64,000 nucleotides of DNA from Tepidiforma flava (GTDB lineage: Bacteria; Chloroflexota; Dehalococcoidia; Tepidiformales; Tepidiformaceae), in NCBI RefSeq assembly GCF_027594505.1, contig NZ_CP115149.1, positions 310,001 through 374,000 on the forward strand. The letters run 5' to 3'. The notes beneath the pieces are model-generated. The model saw nothing but the letters and a program-made list of their open reading frames with translations. It ran no database searches and was not told the DNA's origin. The translations under genes were made by a program, and so were the position numbers. Below, piece by piece: positions 18,223 through 26,388 of this stretch (position 1 is its first letter; every line of letters begins with the position of its first letter).

Positions 18223-19008
18223 AGGTTGCGATCGTCGGCGGCGGGGTGATGGGCGAAGCGATCCTCGCCGGGGCGCTCGACCGCGGCGTCTTCGAACCGG
18301 CGGATGTCACCGTCGTGGAAAAGGTCGAGGCGCGCCGGACGCAGCTCCGGGCGGCCTACGGCATCGAGGCGACGGGCGATTTCGGGCCGATGGGCGACGC
18401 GGGGCTGGTGGTGCTCGCGGTGAAGCCGCAGGAGCTGGCGAGCGTCAAGGGGCGCGTGCGGCCCGGCGCGCCATCCTCTCGGTCATGGCGGGGGTGCGGA
18501 TCGCGACGATCCAGGCCGCGTTCGACCACCCGTTCGTCGTGCGGGCGATGCCGAACACGCCAGCCGCGATCCGGGCGGGGATGACCGCGTGGACCGCTGC
18601 CCCGGCGGTGACGGTGGAGCAGCGCAGCATCGCGCGGCAGCTGCTCGGCGCGATTGGCCGCGAAGTGTACGTGGACGACGAGCGGAAGGTCGACATGGCG
18701 ACGGCGGTGAGCGGGAGCGGGCCGGCGTACGTGTTCCTGTTCATCGAGGCGCTCATCGACGGGGCGGTCGCGGTGGGGCTGCCCCGGGCGCAGGCGGAGG
18801 AGCTGGTGGTGCAGACGGTGCTGGGCGCGGCCCAGTACGCGCAGGAGAGCGGCAAGAGCGCCGCGGAATTGCGGGCGATGGTTACCTCGCCGGCGGGCAC
18901 GACCGCAGCGGGGCTGCTCGAGCTGGAGAAGGCGCGCTGCGCGCGTCGGTCATCGAAGCGGTGCGGGCCGCGTTCGCGCGGGCGGTCGAGCTCGGAGGCC
19001 CGGCGTGA
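18219..19008 (+). CDS. proC: Pyrroline-5-carboxylate reductase (two frame breaks)
   Basis: Last step of proline synthesis, reducing pyrroline-5-carboxylate with NAD(P)H. The Rossmann motif is [18 protein letters not shown], followed by [28 protein letters not shown] and the signature [20 protein letters not shown] with [13 protein letters not shown]. The frame breaks near 18467 (GCGCC for GCGGCC) and near 18931 (AAGGCGCG for AAGGGCGCG); each is one missing G. Repaired length is about 263 residues. The ATG overlaps the yggS stop, and the stop overlaps the yggT GTG, so the cluster is translationally coupled. Confidence 0.92.
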
Positions 19009-19265
19009 ACCCGGCGATTGCGCAGCTGTTCACGCTGTTCCTGTGGCTGCTCATCCTCGCGATCTTCCTGCGGTCGCTGATGAGCTGGTTCCCGATCAGC
19101 CAGGACAACGAGGTCGCGCGGCTGCTTTATCGGGTCACCGAGCCGCTGCTGGAGCCCGTCCGGCGGGTGCTGCCGAGGACGGGGTTCATCGACTTTTCCG
19201 GGATGGTCGTGATCATCCTGCTGTACGTGATGATTTCGGTGGTGCAGCGGGCTGCGGCGCAATGA
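19005..19265 (+). CDS. yggT: YggT-family membrane protein
   Basis: An 86-residue protein with two hydrophobic helices (FTLFLWLLILAIFLRSLMSW and MVVIILLYVMISVVQ) flanking the family core VTEPLLEPVRRVLP. YggT proteins are small inner-membrane proteins, homologous to plant CCB3, found next to yggS/proC and linked to osmotic stress and cell-division-associated clusters. The start is GTG overlapping the proC stop. It is intact. A second copy follows. Confidence 0.82.
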   Translation: MNPAIAQLFTLFLWLLILAIFLRSLMSWFPISQDNEVARLLYRVTEPLLEPVRRVLPRTGFIDFSGMVVIILLYVMISVVQRAAAQ

Positions 19266-19325
19266 TGACGGGGGCTTCACCGGCCGATCTGGTAAGCTGA
19301 GGGGAGCGACGCCGGGGGTCGAGCC

Positions 19326-19588
19326 ATCAATCCGTACGTTGCCCAGCTGACGTTTACGTGGCTGAACATCCTGACCTGGGCGATCATCGCGCGGGCGCTG
19401 CTGAGCTGGCTCCCGGTGGACCAGGGAGTCCGCTCTACCAGCTCCTGTTCCGCGTGACGGAGCCGATCATCGACCCGTTCCGGCGGGTGATGCCGCGGGC
19501 CGGGATGATCGACCTTTCGCCGATGATGGCGATCCCGGCCCTGCTGGTGATGCAGCAGCTGGTCGCGATGCTGGTCGTGCCGGCCTGA
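19326..19588 (+). CDS. Second YggT-family membrane protein (frame break, start unclear)
   Basis: It shares the family core with the preceding gene: VTEPIIDPFRRVMPRAGMID followed by a hydrophobic C-terminus. The N-terminal part is read in another frame (NPYVAQLTFTWLNILTWAI) and joins if one G is restored near 19424 (CAGGGAGTCC). No ATG, GTG or TTG occurs between the last in-frame stop (19293) and the ATC at 19326, so the start is either ATC or hidden by another indel. It is a tandem duplicate of yggT. Confidence 0.65.
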
Positions 19589-19654
19589 CAGCACGGCAGG
19601 CCGGGGGCGTGTGCGGCACTCGATCCGAGCGGGCGGCGGTGTGACACTTTCGTT

Positions 19655-20573
19655 GTGAACAGCGCAATCGAGGCGCGGGAGATTCGGCGGAGCTACGGCG
19701 ACCGCGCCGCGCTGGACGGGTTCACGCTCGAGGTCCCTGCGGGGTCGGTCTTCGGGGTCCTCGGGCCGAACGGGAGCGGCAAGAGCACCTTCCTCGCGCT
19801 CGTCGCTGCGGCCGAACGGCCGCCCGCGGGAACGCTGACGATTCTCGGCGAAGCGCCGCACCCGCGGCTCGGGCGCGCATCGGGACCGTGTTCCAGGAGA
19901 ATGCCTCGGACCCGCTGATGAGCCCGCGCGAGTACCTGCTGTTCGCCGCGACGCTGTTCGGGGTGGGCGGGGCCGAGGCGCGGCGCCGGGCGGACGAGCT
20001 GCTCGAACGGTTCGGCCTCGCGGGGCGGGCGAACGACCCCATCAGCACGCTCTCGGGCGGCATGCGGCGGCGGCTCGAGGCAGCGCGCGCGCTGCTCCAC
20101 CGGCCGGAGCTGCTGCTGCTCGACGAGCCGACGACCGGGGTGGACCCGGAGGAGCGGCGCCTGCTCTGGGAGACGGTACGGGCCGAGCGGGGCGGCGCGA
20201 CGGTGCTGCTCGCGACGAACGACCTCCACGAGGCGGACGCAGTCTGCGACCTCGTGGCGTTCGTGCAGGCTGGACGCGTGGTCGCGGCCGGGGCGCCGGC
20301 GGAGCTGAAGCGCGACCTGCGCCGGCAGGCGGTGCGCGTGGAGCTGAGCGCGCCGAACGCGGCCGCGGTTGACCGCATCGCTGCCGAAGCGGGGGCCGAC
20401 CGCGTCACGGTGATGGATGGCGAGGTGCTGGTGATGACGGACGATGCGACGGCGCTCGTGCCGCGGCTGTTCGCCGCCGCGGGCGACGCGATCCGGGGGC
20501 TGCGCATCGAAGAGGCGTCGCTGGAGGACGCGTACTTCCAGTTCATCCAGCGGCGCGCGGGGCTGCGCGGTGA
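19655..20573 (+). CDS. ABC transporter ATP-binding protein (frame break)
   Basis: An ABC-2-type exporter ATPase of about 306 residues (DrrA/NodI-like). It has Walker A GPNGSGKST, signature LSGGMRRRLEAARAL, Walker B LLLLDEPTTGVDPEE and switch His region. A C-terminal domain ending SLEDAYFQFIQRRA is typical of the family. The frame breaks near 19878 (RIGTVFQENAS follows). In the present sequence no stop occurs near the expected end. One more base loss near 20565 would place TGA at 20571, overlapping the permease GTG. The start is GTG at 19655. Substrate is unknown; lipids, drugs or polysaccharide are possible. Confidence 0.82.
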
Positions 20574-21358
20574 GCGGGGTGCGGGCTGCTGCCGCGATCG
20601 CGCTGCGCGACCTGAAGAGCGTCGCCCGGGCGCGGTCGCAGCTGTACTCGTCGGTGCTGACGCCGCTGCTGTTCCTCGTGTTCCTCGGCAACGGGGTATC
20701 GCACGGGCTGGAGCCGGCGGCGCTCCCGGCCGGGAACTTCACGGCGTATCTCGTAGCCGGGACGGTGGTGATGACGTCGGTGTTTTCGTCGACGTTTTCG
20801 TCGGCGTCGTATTACCGGGACCGGGACAGCGGGTTCCTGCGGCTGCTGCTCTCGAGCCCGCACTCGCCGCGGACGGTGATGCTGGGGAAGTCGCTGGCGG
20901 CGATGACGATTGGGGCGCTGCAGGCGGCACTGGTGCTGGCGGTCGCGGCGCCGTTCGTGGATTTCGGCTGGCAGTACGGCATCGGGGGCGGCATCGCGCT
21001 GGCGCTGCTGACGGTGGTGCTGCTGAGCCTGATGCTGACGGGGCTGGCGCAGGCGCTAGCGACGCGGGTGCATTCGATGCAGGGATTCCACCTGGTGATG
21101 AACCTGGCGCTCTTCCCGCTGCTGTTCTTCTCGGGCGCCTTCTTCCCGGTGGACGGGCTGCCGGCGTGGATGAAGGTGCTGGCGTATGTGAACCCGCTGA
21201 CGTATGCGGTCGACGGGCTGCAGCTGGCAACCTACGCGACGGGCAGCGGGAGCTTCATCGGCTACGGCATCGATTTCGCGGTGCTCGGGGTGCTGGGCGC
21301 CGCGGTGTACGGGCTCGGGCTGAGCCGGGTGCCGAAGCTCACGTATTCGGGCGAGTAG
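20570..21358 (+). CDS. ABC-2 type transporter permease
   Basis: A 262-residue permease with about six hydrophobic segments, for example SVLTPLLFLVFLGNG, FTAYLVAGTVVMTSVFSSTF, IGGGIALALLTVVLLSLML and FHLVMNLALFPLLFFSGAFF. The ABC-2 signature region YRDRDSGFLRLLLSSP precedes the third helix. The GTG start at 20570 lies within the end of the ATPase gene, as usual for coupled ABC-2 pairs. It is intact and exports an unknown substrate with the ATPase encoded upstream. Confidence 0.83.
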   Translation: MSGVRAAAAIALRDLKSVARARSQLYSSVLTPLLFLVFLGNGVSHGLEPAALPAGNFTAYLVAGTVVMTSVFSSTFSSASYYRDRDSGFLRLLLSSPHSPRTVMLGKSLAAMTIGALQAALVLAVAAPFVDFGWQYGIGGGIALALLTVVLLSLMLTGLAQALATRVHSMQGFHLVMNLALFPLLFFSGAFFPVDGLPAWMKVLAYVNPLTYAVDGLQLATYATGSGSFIGYGIDFAVLGVLGAAVYGLGLSRVPKLTYSGE

Positions 21359-21382
21359 GAACGGCGGAGGGAGACGCACGAC

Positions 21383-21407
21383 GGGGACGATGCGGTGCAT
21401 CGTCCCC
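21383..21407. terminator. Hairpin between ABC permease and rplT
   Basis: An 11-bp stem GGGGACGATGC with its complement and the loop GGT, placed between convergent genes. It can act in both directions; no U-tract is seen. Confidence 0.6.
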
Positions 21408-21436
21408 GGGGCGGGTTCGAACCGTGCGCGAGGAGG

Positions 21437-21795
21437 TCAGGAGGCGAGGGCGGCGCGGGCCTGGTCGGCGAGCCTGGCGAAGGCGTCGGGCCGGGTGACG
21501 GCGAGGTCGGCGAGCATCTTCCGGTCGAGGTCGACGCCGGCCTTCTTGAGGCCGCTGATGAAGCGGCTGTAGGTGAGGCCGTTGAGGCGGGCCGCGGCGT
21601 TGATGCGCACGATCCAGAGTTCGCGGAAATCGCCCTTGCGGTCGCGCCGGTTTTCGTAGCTGTACCGGAGCGCGTGGAGCATGCTCTCGTTGGCGCGGCG
21701 GAACAGCCGGTGGCGCTGGCCGGCGTGGCCTTTGGTGAGGGCGAGGACTTTCTTATGTCGGCGATGGGCGGTGACGCCCGCTTGACGCGGCTCAT
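21437..21795 (-). CDS. rplT: 50S ribosomal protein L20 (frame break at codon 7)
   Basis: An rRNA-binding protein of the large subunit, about 119 residues. The universal start MSRVKR is found at 21795 in one frame, and GVTAHRRHKKVLALTKGH continues in the neighbouring frame. Restoring one G after CGG near 21775 joins them into the standard L20 N-terminus. The rest (FRELWIVRINAAARLNGLTY) is intact. It is third in infC-rpmI-rplT. As L20 is essential, the break is taken as a sequence error. Confidence 0.93.
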
Positions 21796-21819
21796 GGGTC
21801 AATCTCCGGTAGGTGCGGG

Positions 21820-22020
21820 TCAGCCCTGGCCGGCGAGGAGCCGGCGGACGAGCTTGGTGTGCGAGCTGGCGACCTCGACGGTGCGGCTGTAGAGGGCGTT
21901 GACGGGGCCGCGCTTCTTCCGGCGGAAGTTGTTGCGGCTGCCGTACATCCGCATGATCTTGCCGCCGCCGGTTACGCGGAAGCGGGAGGCGGCGCCTTTG
22001 TGGGTCTTGAGCTTGGGCAT
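21820..22020 (-). CDS. rpmI: 50S ribosomal protein L35
   Basis: A 66-residue basic protein starting MPKLKTHKGAASRFRVTGGG, the L35 signature, with the conserved KRGPVNALYSRTVEVAS end. It is intact, with three bases between the infC stop and its ATG and 24 bases to rplT, the conserved operon order. Confidence 0.95.
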   Translation of the reverse strand: MPKLKTHKGAASRFRVTGGGKIMRMYGSRNNFRRKKRGPVNALYSRTVEVASSHTKLVRRLLAGQG

Positions 22021-22023
22021 CGG

Positions 22024-22767
22024 TTACTCCTCGTCGGCGTCGTCGCCGTCATCGTCGTCGATATCGTGGCCGTCGTCGCCGACGACCGGGGCGGCTGCGG
22101 CGGCGGCCGCGATGGCCGCCTCGTCCTCTTCGGAGGCTTTGTCGCTGGCGGCGGGCTGCTGGGCGGCGGCCTTGGCCAGGGCAGCGATCTTCTTCTTGTC
22201 GGGCGCGAGGATGACGGTCATGTGGCGGCCTTCGAGCGTGGCCTCTTTCTCGACGGTCGCGATGTGTTCGAGGCTCTTCACGACGCGGTCGATGAGGGCT
22301 TTGCCGATTTGCGGGTGGGTGATTTCGCGCCCGCGGAACATGACCGTGACCTTGACTTTGTCGCCCTCCTTGAGGAGCTTCGCGGCGGTCCGGGTTTTGA
22401 AGTCGATGTCGTGGTCATCGATCTTCGGCTTCATGCGGACTTCGCGAAGCTGGACGTTTTGCTGGTGCTTGCGTGCCTCGCGCTCTTTCTTGGATTGTTC
22501 GTATTTGAAGCGGCCGAAGTCCATGAGCCGGGCGACGGGCGGGCTGGCCCGGGCGGCAACCTCGACGAGGTCGACGTCGCGCTGGCGGGCCATCGCGAGC
22601 GCCTCGGAGGTCTTGACGATGCCGATCTGGCGGCCCTCTTCGTCGATCAGGCGGACTTCCGGAACGCGGATGCGCTCGTTGATCCGTGGCTCCGGCGGTG
22701 CCGGCCGTGGTGGAACCTTAGGTCGTCTCCTCAAACTGCTCCCCGCAAGAGATTGAAACAGCTTCAC
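22024..22767 (-). CDS. infC: Translation initiation factor IF-3 with acidic tail
   Basis: Keeps the ribosomal subunits apart and checks start-codon pairing. The N-domain begins RINERIRVPEVRLIDEEGRQ, then the linker (YEQSKKEREARK). The C-domain has VKVTVMFRGREITHPQIG. A tail of about 60 residues follows, rich in Ala then Asp/Glu (DDHDIDFK is internal; the terminal run is GHDIDDDDGDDADEE), which standard IF-3 lacks. The start is uncertain: GTG 22767 has no Shine-Dalgarno; TTG 22734 is preceded by GGGGAG. InfC genes often use rare starts for autoregulation. It leads the infC-rpmI-rplT operon and is divergent from galU. Confidence 0.92.
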   Translation of the reverse strand: MKLFQSLAGSSLRRRPKVPPRPAPPEPRINERIRVPEVRLIDEEGRQIGIVKTSEALAMARQRDVDLVEVAARASPPVARLMDFGRFKYEQSKKEREARKHQQNVQLREVRMKPKIDDHDIDFKTRTAAKLLKEGDKVKVTVMFRGREITHPQIGKALIDRVVKSLEHIATVEKEATLEGRHMTVILAPDKKKIAALAKAAAQQPAASDKASEEDEAAIAAAAAAAPVVGDDGHDIDDDDGDDADEE

Positions 22768-22832
22768 ATGCTAGCAAGGAAGGCGTGTTCTGTATATCCG
22801 GTAACGATGGCACGGCCTAGGATGGGGCGGGT

Positions 22833-23711
22833 ATGAGCCAGCGCGTGACGACGGCGGTGATCCTGGCGGCGGGCCTCGGGACGCGGATGCTGCCGGCGAC
22901 GAAGGCGGTGCCGAAGGAGATGCTCCCGGTGGTGGACCGGCCGCTGGTCGATTACTGCGTGGATGAGGCGGTGGCGGCGGGGATTTCGCGCATCGTGTTC
23001 GTCATCGCCGAGGGGAAGGAGTCGATCCTCGAGCACTTCCGCGCCGGGGCGCGGGTGGAGACGGCCTTGCGGGAGACGGGGAACCAGGCGCTGGCCGATT
23101 CGCTCGCGGCGATCGCGGCGAAGGCGGAGTTCCACGCGGTCTACCAGCCGAAGCAGCTGGGCATCGCCCACGCGGTGGCGTGCGCGCGGGAGTACATCGA
23201 GGGTGAGCCGTTCGCGCTGCTGTTCCCGGATGACGTGATCCTCGGGGAGCGCTCGTGCACGGCGCAGCTGGTGGAGGCGTACGAGCGGACCGGCGGCACG
23301 GTGATCGCCGTCGAGCAGGTGGCAGACGCGGACGTGCCGCAGTACGGCATCGTGGACCCGGTCGATGATGCGAACCCGGCGCGGCTCCGGCGGGTGGTCG
23401 AGAAGCCGCAGCTGGAGGACGCGCCCTCGCGGCTGGGCATCGTCGGGCGCTACGTGCTGGGGGCGAGCATCCTGCGGCACATCGACGAGACGCCGCCGGG
23501 GCGGAACGGCGAACGGCAGATCACCGACGCGATCGCGCGGCAGATCGCGGCGGGGGAGCCGGTCTCGGCGCTGCGGTTCGAGGGCCGGCGGTACGATACG
23601 GGCCGGCCGCTGGGGTACATCGTGGCGAACGTGGCTGCGGCGATGCGGCGGCCGGAGCTCGCGCCGGGGCTGCGCGAACGGCTGGCGCCGCTGCTCGAGG
23701 GGGAGGGCTGA
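22833..23711 (+). CDS. galU: UTP-glucose-1-phosphate uridylyltransferase
   Basis: Makes UDP-glucose from UTP and glucose-1-phosphate for polysaccharide or glycolipid synthesis. The nucleotide-binding motif AAGLGTRMLPATKAVPKEML lies at residues 13-32. Further family motifs are VVDRPLVDYCVDEAV, PKQLGIAHAVACAR, LFPDDVILG and VEKPQLEDAPS. At 292 residues it is full length and intact. The stop overlaps the ATG of the next gene (GGCTGATGCG). Confidence 0.92.
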   Translation: MSQRVTTAVILAAGLGTRMLPATKAVPKEMLPVVDRPLVDYCVDEAVAAGISRIVFVIAEGKESILEHFRAGARVETALRETGNQALADSLAAIAAKAEFHAVYQPKQLGIAHAVACAREYIEGEPFALLFPDDVILGERSCTAQLVEAYERTGGTVIAVEQVADADVPQYGIVDPVDDANPARLRRVVEKPQLEDAPSRLGIVGRYVLGASILRHIDETPPGRNGERQITDAIARQIAAGEPVSALRFEGRRYDTGRPLGYIVANVAAAMRRPELAPGLRERLAPLLEGEG

Positions 23712-25069
23712 TGCGCATCCTGAGCATTTCGTTTCCGCTGCCGAATGTGGCGATCGACAACTACAACCCGGTCACCGCGCCGAATTACAACGACTACGAC
23801 GCGGTCATCATCGACCCGGCGGGCATCGACCGGGTCGTGCGGGAGCTGGTGGACGAGGGGAAGGAGTACGAGGCGTTCGACGGGCGGCCCGTGCTGAACG
23901 TCCCCGGCTCGGCGACGGCGGCGGGGCTGGCCGACCAGCTGCGGCGGCGGCAGGAGGAAACGCGGCGGCTGCTCGAGGCCGGCGGGCTGGTGGTGGTGTT
24001 GGGGCGGCCGGACGCGTTCCAGGGCGGCGTGGTCGGCTTCGAAGGGTGCGACCGGTATCACTGGCTGCCTGCGCCGCCGGGGATGAGCTGGTCGAGCCCG
24101 TGGCTGCGGGCGGGCGAAGGGCGGACGGTGCGGATTGCCGATGACCACCACCCGATGAGCGCGGTGCTGCGGGAGTTCCGGTCCGAGACGGCGTGGCGGG
24201 CGTGGTTCGACGACCGGCAGGCGGAGTTCCGGCGGCACGGCCGCCCGATTGCGCTCGGCGGCTCGGGCGTGCCGATCGCAGCGGAGTTCGAGGTGCTGGG
24301 CGGCAGGGTGGTCTTCATCCCGGTGGTGATGGAGTCGTACGGGGCGCAGCGCTCGCAGCTGGCGCAGGCGCTGGTCGATGCGTGCCGGCAGCTGCGCGGG
24401 GCGGGCGGGCACGAGGAGGCGCCGTACTGGGTGCGCGGCGTCGCCGTCCCGGGGCTCGAGCAGGTCGAGGCGGAGCTCGAAGAGGCGCAGGCCGCTGAGG
24501 CCGAGGCGCGGAGCCGGCTCGATGCCGTGCGCGAGCGGCACGATGCGCTGGCGCGGCACCGGGGGCTGCTGTGGCGGGACGGCGCAGGCTTCCGCGAAGC
24601 GGTGACGGCGGCGCTGCAGGCGCTCGGCTTCGCCGTGGTGTCGGGGCCGGGCGAGCCGCTCGCCGTGCGCTCGGACGACTCCGCGGCGTTCGTCGAAACG
24701 GAGAGCGCGACGGGACAGGTGGCCGAGTGGCCGTACGTCCGGCTGCAGCGGCGGGTCGAGGCGGAGGTGCTGGCGGGCCGGCCGGCGCCAAAGGGCATCG
24801 TCATCGTCAACGGCTTCCGGGAGCGCGACCCGGAGCAGCGGGAGCAGGAGCTGAGCGAACCGCTCGTGCGGGCGTGCGAGAACTACCGGTATGCGCTGGT
24901 GACGGGCCGGGCGCTGTTCGAGCTGGTGCGGCGGGCGCTCGGCGGGGCGGACGAGGCGGCGCTGCTGGGCATCCGGCGGCGGCTGATGCAGGGAAGCGGG
25001 CTGCTGGCAGCTGAACGGCTGCTCGGGCTGGAAGGGGAAGAGGCGCCGGAGAGCGGCCCGATTTTCTAA
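23711..25069 (+). CDS. Three-part protein of unknown function: Rossmann-like N-domain, coiled coil, nuclease-like C-domain
   Basis: I do not recognise a named family. Residues 1-230 resemble a ThuA/GATase1-like alpha/beta domain (ILSISFPLPNVAIDNYNPVT; DYDAVIIDP; GGLVVVLGRPDAF; FIPVVMESYGAQRSQLAQAL). Residues about 245-295 form a Glu/Ala/Arg-rich coiled coil (VEAELEEAQAAEAEARSRLD). Residues about 305-420 have a pattern seen in restriction-endonuclease-like folds: helix, GFAVVSGPGEPLAVRSDDSA, AFVETESATGQVAEWPYVRL, then KGIVIVNGFRERDPEQRE and YALVTGRALFELVRRAL. The acidic residues and Lys are in the right order for a PD-(D/E)XK core, but the motif is not exact. It is intact and coupled to galU by a stop/start overlap. 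Confidence 0.7.
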   Translation: MRILSISFPLPNVAIDNYNPVTAPNYNDYDAVIIDPAGIDRVVRELVDEGKEYEAFDGRPVLNVPGSATAAGLADQLRRRQEETRRLLEAGGLVVVLGRPDAFQGGVVGFEGCDRYHWLPAPPGMSWSSPWLRAGEGRTVRIADDHHPMSAVLREFRSETAWRAWFDDRQAEFRRHGRPIALGGSGVPIAAEFEVLGGRVVFIPVVMESYGAQRSQLAQALVDACRQLRGAGGHEEAPYWVRGVAVPGLEQVEAELEEAQAAEAEARSRLDAVRERHDALARHRGLLWRDGAGFREAVTAALQALGFAVVSGPGEPLAVRSDDSAAFVETESATGQVAEWPYVRLQRRVEAEVLAGRPAPKGIVIVNGFRERDPEQREQELSEPLVRACENYRYALVTGRALFELVRRALGGADEAALLGIRRRLMQGSGLLAAERLLGLEGEEAPESGPIF

Positions 25070-25108
25070 ACTTCGGTGTCACAGCATCCCCCTGCGGGAG
25101 GTGGGCGC

Positions 25109-26040
25109 ATGAAGGCGATCATCGACTGCGACCCGGGGCACGACGATGCGGTCGCGATCATCCTCGCGGCGCGGCACTTCGAGCTCCTCGGGGTGACGAC
25201 AGTCGGCGGCAACGCGCCGCTCTGGCGGGTGACGGAGAACGCCCTGAAGGTGCTCGAACTGATCGGGCGGCCGGACATCCCGGTGGCGGCCGGGGCCGCG
25301 GGGCCGCTGCTGGGCGACCTTCCGCGGGCAGGCGAGCGGGTCCACGGGACGACCGGGCTGGATGGTGCGGAGCTGCCGAGGCCGAGCCGGGCGGTCATCC
25401 CCCGGAACGGGGTGGAATTCCTCGTCGAGACGGTGATGGCGAACCCGGGGACGGCGGTGATCGCGACGGGGCCGCTCACGAACATCGCGCTGGCGATGCG
25501 GATGGAGCCGCGCTTCGCGCGGAGCATGGCCCGGCTGAGCATCATGGGCGGCTCGACGACATGGGGGAACGTGACGCCGGCGGCGGAGTTCAACGCCTGG
25601 GCGGACCCGGAGGCCGCGCGGATCGTGTTCGCTTCCGGGGCGAAGCTGACGATGTGCGGGCTGGACCTGACGCGGCAGGCGGCCGTCGATGCAGCGGCGA
25701 TTGGGCGGTTCCGCGCCGCGGGGACCCGGACGGCCGGCGTGGTCGCGGACCTGCTGGAGTATTACCGGTCGGCGGCGGAGCGGCTGACCGGGGCGCCGGC
25801 TGTGCCGCTGCACGACCCCTGCGCGGTGGCGGCGCTGTCCGCGCCGGAGCTGTTCGAATTCGCGTTCGCGCGGGTGGAGGTCGAGACGCGGGGCGACCTG
25901 ACGCGGGGGATGACGGTGATGGACCGGCGAACGCTGACGGAGGGGAGCCGACGCGGGAGACGAACTGCCGGGTGGCGACGAAGGTGGATGCAGCGCGGCT
26001 GTTCGACCTCGTCGCGGCGGCGCTAGCGGCCTGCCCGTGA
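25109..26040 (+). CDS. Inosine-uridine preferring nucleoside hydrolase (frame break near 3' end)
   Basis: Hydrolyses the N-glycosidic bond of ribonucleosides for salvage. The calcium-binding DCDPGHDDAVAIILA lies at the N-terminus. TTVGGNAPL, ATGPLTNIALAM, IMGGSTTWGN with AEFNAWADPEAA, and the late HDPCAVAALSAPELF are all family hallmarks, so the metal site Asp residues and active-site His are present. The ATG at 25109 has GGGAGGTGGGC upstream. The frame breaks near 25950, where one G is missing from a five-G run; repair gives TEGEPTRETNCRVATKVDAA. Repaired length is about 311 residues. Confidence 0.9.
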
Positions 26041-26045
26041 CGCGC

Positions 26046-26294
26046 GGTCAGCGCGCCGGAGGACTCGGGGAAGGTGACGCAGGTCGTGGTGCTTTCGATG
26101 CCGTCGATGGCCCGGATGTGGCGGGAGATGACGGCGGGGACGTCGGTGAGGGAGGGGACTTCGACGACGGCGACGATGTCGTAGGGGCCCATGACCTGGT
26201 AGACCTCGGAGATGCCTTCGACGGCGCGGAGTTTTTCGTAGACTTCGACGGTCTTGGCCGGGTCGACGACGATGAGGACGAAGGCCTTGATCAC
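26046..26294 (-). CDS. Lrp/AsnC ligand-binding-domain protein (stand-alone; 3' frame break)
   Basis: A stand-alone RAM (regulator of amino acid metabolism) domain without a DNA-binding helix-turn-helix: IKAFVLIVVDPAKTVEVYEK, then EVYQVMGPYDIVAVVEV and TTTCVTF. Such proteins sense amino acids or modulate other Lrp members. About 82 residues are expected. As written, the frame runs on into the 3' end of the convergent nucleoside hydrolase gene. Restoring a GC pair in GGCGCGCTGA would place the stop at 26046. It lies 94 bases downstream of lepA on the same strand. Confidence 0.78.
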
Positions 26295-26388
26295 GGAGCG
26301 CTCCGGGGTTCGGCGCGGTGCGCCGGGATGGCGCTAGGTTAACAGGGCGGCGTTTCGAGCGGATTACGCGGCGGGCAAGCGGCGAGCG

